64,000 bases of DNA from Arthrobacter_M sp030063245 (GTDB taxonomy: Bacteria > Actinomycetota > Actinomycetes > Actinomycetales > Micrococcaceae), in NCBI RefSeq assembly GCF_051131705.1, contig NZ_CP180316.1:3906001-3970000 (forward strand). Direction: 5' to 3'. The notes below the pieces were generated by a model, which was not told where the DNA came from, made no database searches, and saw only the letters and a list, made by a program, of their open reading frames with translations. Shown one piece after another: positions 40,556-47,546 of this stretch (its first letter is position 1; the number at the start of each line of letters is the position of its first letter). The translations under genes and the position numbers were made by a program.

Positions 40556-41548
40556 CTAACCTGCCTCAGCCAAGCGATTTCGACGTAACGGAATATGGGC
40601 AGGCGGCGCCAGCGGGCCGTCAAAAACCAACTGATCGAGCCGGCGAAGGATCAGTCCCTCCCGCAGCGCCCAGGGGCAGATCTGCACGCTCTGCACATTG
40701 AACAGCTGCAGCGCAGCCTCCGCCACCAAGGCACCCGCCAGCACCTGGTGGGCGCGGGCGGTGGAGACGCCGGGCAGATGAAGCCTGTCCGCGGCGGTCA
40801 TCGCCGCCAGTCTTTGCGTCCACAGTCCCAGATCGGAGAGCAGCAAATCCCTCCGGATATACGGACCCATGGAACTGGGCGCGGCGCCCGTGATGCGCGC
40901 CAGCGCACGGAACGTCTTCGACGAGCCGGTGACGAGGTTGGGAGTCCCGAGTTTCAGGGTCTGCGCCACGGGTTCCTTAAGCGTGGCCCGGATGTGTTTG
41001 CGCAGATCCTTCACGCTCTTGGCGCTGGGTGGATCCTCCGGCAGCCAGTCCAGCGTCAGGCGGCCGGCCCCCAGCGCAACCGAGTTGGCGATAGCGGGAA
41101 GCTCGTTCTGGCCCATCGCGATTTCAAACGAACCGCCGCCGATATCCAGGTTCAGGATGGTGCCGGCTCCCCAGCCGTACCAGCGCCGGACGGCGAAGAA
41201 CGTCATCTCCGCTTCCTCTTCCCCGGTGAGCTCCTCCAAGGCGATGGTGGTCTCGCGCTGGACGCGGGCCAGTACCTCGGCCCCGTTGGTGGCCTCCCGG
41301 ATGGCCGAGGTGCAGAATGCCAGCAGGTCCTTCGCCTTGTGCTTGGCGGCGAATTCCCAGGCTTCCAGCATGAATTCGATCAATTCATGCTGCCCGGCAT
41401 CGCTGATGTTGCCCTCCGGATCAAGGTACTGCACCAGGGAGAGCGAGCGCTTGTGCGAGGCAAAGGGCACCGGCTGGGCACCCGGGTGCGCGTCGACAAG
41501 CAGCAGGTGGACCGTGTTTGAACCAATGTCGAGGACGCCAAGTCGCAT
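40556..41548 (-). CDS. Ppx/GppA family phosphatase
   Basis: A 330-residue exopolyphosphatase/guanosine-pentaphosphate phosphohydrolase of the ASKHA fold. The phosphate-1 motif LGVLDIGSNTVHLLLVD opens the protein, the phosphate-2 motif ILNLDIGGGSFEIAMG is near residue 135, and the catalytic Glu fits the CTSAIREATNG region near 90. It is the short two-domain form common in actinobacteria. It may hydrolyse polyphosphate or pppGpp. Minus-strand AATAAT with a six-base gap before ATG 41548 suggests leaderless expression. The dead epimerase gene was probably its operon partner. Confidence 0.9.
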   Translation of the reverse strand: MRLGVLDIGSNTVHLLLVDAHPGAQPVPFASHKRSLSLVQYLDPEGNISDAGQHELIEFMLEAWEFAAKHKAKDLLAFCTSAIREATNGAEVLARVQRETTIALEELTGEEEAEMTFFAVRRWYGWGAGTILNLDIGGGSFEIAMGQNELPAIANSVALGAGRLTLDWLPEDPPSAKSVKDLRKHIRATLKEPVAQTLKLGTPNLVTGSSKTFRALARITGAAPSSMGPYIRRDLLLSDLGLWTQRLAAMTAADRLHLPGVSTARAHQVLAGALVAEAALQLFNVQSVQICPWALREGLILRRLDQLVFDGPLAPPAHIPLRRNRLAEAG

Positions 41549-41755
41549 GTGCCAATTATTGCGCGTCCCGGCGTTGCCGCGTTAACCAACGCCTGCTCGG
41601 TGAAGGGACCCCGCCGGGGCGGTGCATGGTGCCGTGGAAATGGAAAGATGCCGGCGAAATTCCCGCGGCATCCGTCCAAATCCAAGGCACAACTCCGGAG
41701 TCTAGCTGTTACGTACGACTCAGCCAGCCGCCGTCGTCCGTCCAAGGCGCGGTCC
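41549..41755. other. Intergenic region between topA and Ppx/GppA
   Basis: About 207 bases downstream of topA. It holds the leaderless promoter hexamer for the phosphatase next to 41549; no other gene, RNA or strong hairpin was recognised. Confidence 0.5.
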
Positions 41756-44506
41756 CTACTTCTTGGCCGCGACCTTGCGCTTGGCCGGCGCCTTGGTGGT
41801 CCGTTTGACCGGGCCCCGCTCGCGCTTGTCCGCCAGCAACTCCACCGCTCGTTCACGCGTCAGTTCCTCCATGGACGTGTCCCGGGGAACTGTAATGTTC
41901 GTGACGCCGTCGGTAATGTACGGGCCGAATCGGCCTTCCTTCACCACAATTGCCTTGCCGGAGACGGGGTCCTCACCGAATTCAGCAAGCGGCGGCACCG
42001 CGGCCCGGGCACCGCGCTGTTTGGGCTGCGAATAAATCGCGAGCGCGTCCTCGAGGGTGATCGTGAAGATCTCCTCTTCGGTGCCGATAGAGCGCGAGTC
42101 TGTCCCCTTTTTCAGGTAGGGACCAAACCGGCCGTTCTGCACCGTGATCTCATGGCCCTCGGCATCGGCCCCGAGCACCCGTGGCAGACTCATCAGCTGC
42201 AGAGCCTGATCCAAGGTGACCTCTTCAACCGTCATCGATTTGAACAGGGAGCCGGTCTGCGGCTTGGCTTTGACGGGCTTTTTCGGTGGCTTCGGTTTGC
42301 CGTTCTTGTAATATTCCACCGGAGCATTCGCCAGTTCCTCAGCCGTCGGCTCGGGGATGATCTCGGTCACGTAGGCACCGTAGCGACCGTTCTTGGCCAC
42401 CACGGAACGCCCGGTCGCCGGGTCAGTCCCCAGCACGCGTTCCTCCGGCGCGGCGGTGTTCATCAGCTCTACGGCCTTTTCGGCGGTGAGCTCATCCGGA
42501 GCAAGATCCTCGGGGACGTTCGCCCGGGCGGACTCGATGATCTCCCCCGTCTTTTCGTCCAGAGTGGGGACGGAGCTTTCCAGATAAGGCCCGAACTTGC
42601 CGACCCGCAGGGTGATGCCGTCCGTGATCGGGATGGAATTGATCTCCCGGGCATCGATCTCACCCAGATTGTTCACAATGTTCAGCAAGCCGGCGTCGTG
42701 ATCGTCGCCGAAGTAGAAGTGCTTGAGCCAGTTGGCGCCCACTTCCTCACCCTTGGCGATGCGGTCCAGGCCGGTTTCCATGCCGGCGGTGAATTTGTAG
42801 TCCACATAATCGGTGAAGTGCTGCTCCAGCAGCCGGACCACGGAGAACGCCACCCAGCTGGGCACCAGCGCCGAACCCTGCTTGCGGACATAGCCGCGGT
42901 CCATGATGGTGGAGAGCGTGGACGCGTAGGTGGACGGCCGGCCGATGTCGCGCTCTTCCATTTCCTTCGTCAGCGAAGCCTCGGTGAAGCGCGGGGGAGG
43001 CGAGGTTTCGTGGCCCAGGGCGGCCACGTCGGCAGCACGCAGGGCGTCGTTTTCCTTGACATTCGGCAGCCGGCGGTCCGCGTCCGAATCCTCCGAACCG
43101 CGGACCTCGTCTTTGCCCTCTTCATAGGCGGCCAGGAAGCCCCGGAAGGTGATCACCGTTCCGGAGGCGGAGAACTCCGCGTCCTGGTTCCCGGAAGGCC
43201 CGGTAAACGCAGCGCCCAGCCGGATTGTCGCCGTCGAGCCTTTGGCATCCGCCATCTGCGAGGCGACCGTACGCTTCCAGATCAATTCGTACAGTTTGAA
43301 TTCGTCGCCCTTAAGCGCACTGGCTACCTGAGCGGGCGTGCGGAAGGAGTCTCCAGCGGGCCGGACGGCCTCGTGCGCCTCCTGCGCGTTCGCGCTCTTG
43401 TTCGCGTAAACGCGCTTGGCCTGCGGCACAAACTCCGTTCCGTACAGCTCCGCTGCCTGCCGGCGCGCGGCATTGACGGCCTCGTCGCTGAGCGCCGAGG
43501 AATCCGTACGCATATACGTGATGTACCCGTTTTCGTACAGCCGCTGCGCCACCTGCATCGTGCTCTTGGACGAGAAACGCAGCTTACGTCCCGCCTCCTG
43601 CTGCAGTGTCGACGTCGTAAACGGTGCGGCCGGACGACGAGTGTAGGGCTTATGCTCCATCGACCGGACGGTGAAATCTGCCGTTTCCAGGGCCGACGCT
43701 ATGGCTTTGGCAGATTCTTCGCGCAGATGTGCCACGTTTTTGCCGGTCAGCTCGCCGGCGTCGTTGAAATCGCGGCCCGAGGCGACGCGCTGGCCGTCCA
43801 GGGACGCCAGCTTGGCCCGGAAAGCCTCGTCCGAGGTCAGCGGGGTGAAGGTGCCCGCCAGATCCCAGTAGGAGGCGGACCGGAAAGCCATCCGCTCACG
43901 CTCACGCACCACCACCATCCGCGTGACGACGGACTGCACCCGTCCCGCGGAGAGCCCGCGGGAAACTTTACGCCAGAGAACGGGCGAAATTTCATAGCCA
44001 TAGAGACGGTCCAGGACGCGCCTGGTCTCCTGCGCATCCACCAGATCCGTGTCCAGGTCGCGCAGATTGCCGAGGGCGCGCTGCAGGGATTCCTTGGTGA
44101 TCTCCGCAAACGTCATCCGATATACAGGGACTTTGGGTTTGAGCACCTCGAGCAGGTGCCAGGCAATGGCCTCGCCTTCGCGGTCACCGTCAGTTGCGAG
44201 ATAGAGTTCGTCGGCGTCCTTGAGCGCTGCCTTAAGCTCGGCGACCTTCTTCTTTTTGTCCGGCGAGACGACATAGTAGGGCTTAAAGTCGTTATCCAGA
44301 TCGACGGCGAACTTGCCGATGGAGGTCTTTTTCAGCTCCGCCGGGAGGTCTGAAGGCTGCGGCAGGTCACGGATGTGGCCGATGGATGCCTCGACCACAA
44401 AGCCCTCGCCAAGATACTTGCCAATGGTCTTGCTTTTGGCGGGTGACTCGACGATGACTAGCTTCTTGCCGGACTTCGGCTTGGCAGCTGTTGCCTTGGT
44501 GGGCAC
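41756..44506 (-). CDS. topA: DNA topoisomerase I
   Basis: TopA relaxes negative supercoils through a transient 5'-phosphotyrosine link. The 916-residue protein has the TOPRIM domain (KLVIVESPAKSKTIGKYLG at the start and YLATDGDREGEAIAWHLLE near residue 105) and the active-site Tyr in NGYITYMRTDSSALS near residue 325. The C-terminal part consists of repeated topoisomerase C-terminal domains (FGPYLESSVP, RYGAYVTEI, RFGPYLKKG, RFGPYITDG) with no zinc fingers, and ends in a Lys/Arg-rich tail (KRTTKAPAKRKVAAKK), the actinobacterial form. Start GTG 44506 has AGGAG four bases upstream. It is transcribed as a single gene, preceded by a 35-bp perfect inverted repeat. Confidence 0.96.
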   Translation of the reverse strand: MPTKATAAKPKSGKKLVIVESPAKSKTIGKYLGEGFVVEASIGHIRDLPQPSDLPAELKKTSIGKFAVDLDNDFKPYYVVSPDKKKKVAELKAALKDADELYLATDGDREGEAIAWHLLEVLKPKVPVYRMTFAEITKESLQRALGNLRDLDTDLVDAQETRRVLDRLYGYEISPVLWRKVSRGLSAGRVQSVVTRMVVVRERERMAFRSASYWDLAGTFTPLTSDEAFRAKLASLDGQRVASGRDFNDAGELTGKNVAHLREESAKAIASALETADFTVRSMEHKPYTRRPAAPFTTSTLQQEAGRKLRFSSKSTMQVAQRLYENGYITYMRTDSSALSDEAVNAARRQAAELYGTEFVPQAKRVYANKSANAQEAHEAVRPAGDSFRTPAQVASALKGDEFKLYELIWKRTVASQMADAKGSTATIRLGAAFTGPSGNQDAEFSASGTVITFRGFLAAYEEGKDEVRGSEDSDADRRLPNVKENDALRAADVAALGHETSPPPRFTEASLTKEMEERDIGRPSTYASTLSTIMDRGYVRKQGSALVPSWVAFSVVRLLEQHFTDYVDYKFTAGMETGLDRIAKGEEVGANWLKHFYFGDDHDAGLLNIVNNLGEIDAREINSIPITDGITLRVGKFGPYLESSVPTLDEKTGEIIESARANVPEDLAPDELTAEKAVELMNTAAPEERVLGTDPATGRSVVAKNGRYGAYVTEIIPEPTAEELANAPVEYYKNGKPKPPKKPVKAKPQTGSLFKSMTVEEVTLDQALQLMSLPRVLGADAEGHEITVQNGRFGPYLKKGTDSRSIGTEEEIFTITLEDALAIYSQPKQRGARAAVPPLAEFGEDPVSGKAIVVKEGRFGPYITDGVTNITVPRDTSMEELTRERAVELLADKRERGPVKRTTKAPAKRKVAAKK

Positions 44507-44636
44507 GGTACTCCTACGTGGGACAGGTTAGGTGGGCAGACTCAGCCCCCGAGAGCCTAGTTCACCATATTTTCTCACCCAACGTGCATTCGCCCGTCTA
44601 ACTGCACGTCCGGGCCCACGGCCATCTGGCCGTCTC

Positions 44637-44712
44637 CCCTTCCCAACTGAGTCGCATTTGTTGCACTCAAATCGCGTTTTGAGTGCAACAAATGCGACTC
44701 AGTTGGGAAGGG
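44637..44712. repeat. Perfect 35-bp inverted repeat upstream of topA
   Basis: Arms at 44637-44671 and 44678-44712 are exact reverse complements, with a 6-base loop (TCGCGT). The core of the arm is GAGTCGCATTTGTTGCACTC. It lies 22 bases after the methyltransferase stop and 131 bases before the topA start, both on the minus strand. It is far longer and more perfect than a normal terminator and lacks a T-run. It may be a terminator, a REP-like or MITE-like element, or a palindromic intergenic repeat. Confidence 0.92.
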
Positions 44713-44733
44713 CGGTTCGGTTGGGGCGGGGGC

Positions 44734-45849
44734 TCAACTGGGGGTGATGGGGAGGAGGAAGCCGTCCAGGATCAGCTGACGGATCTCCTCGAGCAGCCCG
44801 TGGGTGAAGCTGTCGGATGCGCTGCCGTCCTCCTCCCGGCCCAGCAGCGCCGCCAGCGCCCCAATGATCTGCCCGACCGTTAGTTCGCCATCGCAGACCG
44901 AGACAAAACCGGCCAGTTCCGTGCTGAGCAGATTGGTACGGCGCAGCCCGGCACCCTGGCGGAGCAGAATCACCCCGGGATGTTCGGCCCCGGGACGCTG
45001 GTGGCGTTCTTCGGTGACGTCCTCGGCCACGGTCAGTCGGGTGTCCTGCAGACGGCCCGGTGCAAGCCCGGCCAGCCAGTCGGCATGCCCGACGGCGGCG
45101 CCCAGGTGCGGGCCGACCGGCTGTTCTATCGGGTACAGAATCTCCTCGAAGCGTCGGATCCGGGGTCCGGCGGATTTTTCCAGCAGGAGTTCGACGGCGT
45201 TCAGCAGCAGGTTGAATCGGGTGAAGGCGAGCGCCCGCTCTGAAATATCGGTCGCCGCCACCTGGTCCGCATGGTGCAGCAGGTGGAAGGTCTGGATACC
45301 ACAGCCGGTGCCCACATCCAGCGCACGCGCGACCGGGGTGCGGACGATGCTTTGCGCCAGGGTCAGCGAGGCCTGCCCGATGCCGAGCACGTGATCCCGG
45401 CGCAGCACGCCGGGCCGCTGATGGGCGGCAAGGTCACTCGCCACCCACAGCTCCGCCCCGCCGCTGCCGTCGTCGTTCGCCGGCCAGCCATAGGGCCGAA
45501 GGTCGACGGCGGCGCGCAGCGCGTCCGGCCCATCGGCGTCCACCAGCCGCAGTGCCAGCAGAGCATCCACGCCGGATTCCGGCAGAGCGGCAGCGAGCGT
45601 TCCGCGCGCCACCGGCTCCGCCAGCAGCCAGAGCCTGACGACGGCGGCCAAGCCGCCGTCGTCGTCCCGGGTTTTCAGCAGCGCCGGGACGGGCTGGTCC
45701 CGGGTAAACGCCTGGTACGCCTCGACGCCCAACAGTGCCTCGACGCCGTCGACCGTGTAGCCCAGCGCGGTCAGGTCCCGTGCCAGCGCCGCGAGCAACG
45801 CCGGATCCTCGCTGACAGGGGCGTCGGGGACGTTAGCAAAATCAGTCAC
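44734..45849 (-). CDS. Class I methyltransferase with deleted catalytic core
   Basis: A 371-residue relative of actinobacterial HemK-like methyltransferases (normally about 500 residues). An N-terminal accessory domain precedes the SAM-binding motif ALDVGTGCGIQTFHLLHHADQVAATDISERALAFTRFNLLLNA. The following segment with the catalytic NPPF/NPPY motif is missing: after LNAVELLLEKSAGP the sequence jumps to RRFEEILYPIEQPVGPHLGA of the C-terminal domain, which is complete (RHQRPGAEHPGVILLRQGAGLRR). The deletion is in frame and removes roughly 150 residues, so methyl transfer is unlikely. Start GTG 45849 is preferred: TAAACT (45862-45857) lies seven bases before it; ATG 45855 is the alternative. 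Confidence 0.75.
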   Translation of the reverse strand: MTDFANVPDAPVSEDPALLAALARDLTALGYTVDGVEALLGVEAYQAFTRDQPVPALLKTRDDDGGLAAVVRLWLLAEPVARGTLAAALPESGVDALLALRLVDADGPDALRAAVDLRPYGWPANDDGSGGAELWVASDLAAHQRPGVLRRDHVLGIGQASLTLAQSIVRTPVARALDVGTGCGIQTFHLLHHADQVAATDISERALAFTRFNLLLNAVELLLEKSAGPRIRRFEEILYPIEQPVGPHLGAAVGHADWLAGLAPGRLQDTRLTVAEDVTEERHQRPGAEHPGVILLRQGAGLRRTNLLSTELAGFVSVCDGELTVGQIIGALAALLGREEDGSASDSFTHGLLEEIRQLILDGFLLPITPS

Positions 45850-45970
45850 AGTCATCAGTTTATGGGCAGCCCAGCTGCGGACGGCGGACCGGCTCCGCCG
45901 CCGGCTGCCTTGGACCGACGGCGCTGGCCCGACTCATTTACCGGGCAGAGGTGCCTCGGCAGCCTACCGC

Positions 45971-46855
45971 TTAAACCGCGCAGCCCTGCGGACAGAGCAG
46001 TGTTTCCGGGCCAGCCGCGCACCCGGCACAGTAGAGCGCCAGGTTGCGGCAGTCGGGGTTGGAACAGTTTTCGAACTTGCTGGTCGGGCCATCGCAGCGC
46101 ACGCAAACGCCGATGGTCTTGGAATCTTCGCTGAATTCAAGGTGCATCCGCTTGTCGAAGACGTAGAGCGAGCCTTCCCAGAGCCCGGCGTCCTTGAACG
46201 TTTCGCCGTACCGCACGATCCCGCCATCGAGCTGATAGACCTCTTTGAAACCGCGGTTGACCATCAGCCAGCTGAGCACCTCGCAACGGATACCGCCGGT
46301 GCAGTACGTCACCACCGGCTTGTCCTTGAGCCCGTCGTATTTGCCGGAATCAAGCTCTTTGATGAAGTCATGGGTGGTGGCCACATCCGGCACCACCGCG
46401 TTTTTGAACTTGCCGATCTGGGCTTCGAAGGCATTGCGCCCGTCAAAAAAAACGACGTCGTTGCCCTTATCCGCGACCAGTGTGTGCAGCTCCTCGGGTT
46501 TGAGGTGCGTTCCTCCGCCGACGACGCCAGCCCCGTCCACCTTCAGCTCTCCTGGCGCGCCGAAACTGACGATTTCATCCCGGACCTTCACGCTCAACCG
46601 GGGAAAGTCCTCCGCTGACCCGTCCGACCATTTGACGTCGATGGTTTTGAATCCGGGGTATTCGCGGGTTGTCTTGAGATACTGTTTGACGTTCCGCAGC
46701 TCCCCACCGACGGTGGCGTTGATACCATCGCGGGAAATCAGGAGGCGCCCGCGCAGGCCCAGCTTTTCGCACAACGCACGCTGCCAAAGCCGGACCGCGA
46801 CCGGGTCCGCGACGGGGGTGAAGCAGTAAAAAAGCACAATTCGGTTCAAAGCCAC
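45971..46855 (-). CDS. trhO: tRNA uridine(34) hydroxylase / rhodanese-like protein
   Basis: A 294-residue TrhO (YceA, UPF0176) protein that hydroxylates uridine 34 in some tRNAs. The N-terminal domain has RIVLFYCFTPVADPVAVR and GRLLISRDGINATVGG. The rhodanese domain carries the catalytic Cys in KPVVTYCTGGIRCEVLSWLM. The C-terminus has Cys pairs (CVRCDGPTSKFENCSNPDCRNLALYCAGCA) that probably bind zinc. Start GTG 46855 follows minus-strand TAGGCT (46867-46862) with a six-base gap and no ribosome binding site, so the mRNA is likely leaderless. Confidence 0.92.
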   Translation of the reverse strand: MALNRIVLFYCFTPVADPVAVRLWQRALCEKLGLRGRLLISRDGINATVGGELRNVKQYLKTTREYPGFKTIDVKWSDGSAEDFPRLSVKVRDEIVSFGAPGELKVDGAGVVGGGTHLKPEELHTLVADKGNDVVFFDGRNAFEAQIGKFKNAVVPDVATTHDFIKELDSGKYDGLKDKPVVTYCTGGIRCEVLSWLMVNRGFKEVYQLDGGIVRYGETFKDAGLWEGSLYVFDKRMHLEFSEDSKTIGVCVRCDGPTSKFENCSNPDCRNLALYCAGCAAGPETLLCPQGCAV

Positions 46856-46883
46856 GGTTCAAGCCTACGGGCCGGCGGCAAAT

Positions 46884-47348
46884 TCAGCCGGGCGTCGCCG
46901 CGGCGAAACGGCGTATTCTGCGGTTGAAGAAAGCCTCTACGCCGCGGTAGGCGAGGGCCAAAGCGCCGACCAGCACCAACCACAGCAGCACCGCCTGCAG
47001 CAGCATGGGCAAAGCCGAAAGCAGCCGCCCCAGGATCGCTATCACCACCGGCGGAAGGAGGAAGAACAACACCATGGCCAGCAACAGGCCCAGGCCGCCG
47101 CGTTTGATCCCCGGCACCGAGTTCGCCGTCGGCCACATCCGGGGGAACGGCCCGGAGCGCGCCAGCAGCTTCGCCGTCAGGAGCGCGGCCGCGGCCGCGG
47201 AGGCGAACACGACGATCAGCAGCACCATGTTGCCGCGCAGGTACTGTGCACTCAACTGCAGCGCCGCGATGGCGCCGGTGAGGAGCAGCAGATAGGACCC
47301 CGGCACGGCAAACGGCTCACGATTCAGGTCGGCCTCTGAGGATTTCAT
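46884..47348 (-). CDS. Four-helix membrane protein of unknown function
   Basis: A 154-residue protein with helices GSYLLLLTGAIAALQLSAQYL, MVLLIVVFASAAAAALLTAKLLA, GLGLLLAMVLFFLLPPVVIAIL and LLQAVLLWLVLVGALALAYRGVEAFF, and a basic C-terminus. No family is recognised. ATG 47348 (MKSSEADLNREPFAV) is chosen; the frame runs to 47513 through a low-complexity Pro/Arg-rich minisatellite that is unlikely to be coding. It is upstream of trhO and divergent from the helicase. Confidence 0.65.
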   Translation of the reverse strand: MKSSEADLNREPFAVPGSYLLLLTGAIAALQLSAQYLRGNMVLLIVVFASAAAAALLTAKLLARSGPFPRMWPTANSVPGIKRGGLGLLLAMVLFFLLPPVVIAILGRLLSALPMLLQAVLLWLVLVGALALAYRGVEAFFNRRIRRFAAATPG

Positions 47349-47425
47349 CTCCCTATTGAACCAAACCCTCGCCGGATGCACCGCCACGGGCTGCCCAGCA
47401 GCGTCCGTGCCGGACGGCCGGCGGC

Positions 47426-47504
47426 GTGGGATGCGGGCGGCGTGGGGTTCGGGCGGCGTGGGGTTCGGGCGGCGTGGGGTTCGGGCGGCGTGGATGCGGG
47501 CGGC
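47426..47504. repeat. 16-bp GC-rich minisatellite
   Basis: Three identical 16-bp units GTGGGGTTCGGGCGGC (47442-47489) are flanked on each side by a degenerate unit (GTGGGATGCGGGCGGC at 47426-47441 and a 15-base form at 47490-47504). They fill the gap between two divergent genes, just upstream of the helicase promoter. The G-rich strand could form unusual structure. Confidence 0.85.
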
Positions 47505-47546
47505 CGGCGGCATGGCGTGCCGGACGGCGGGTGACAGAATACATGG

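Noticed and set aside
41549..44353. A 934-codon open frame antisense to topA
   Set aside because: It mirrors topA codons in a GC-rich genome, has no recognisable domain, and its composition is that of a shadow frame.
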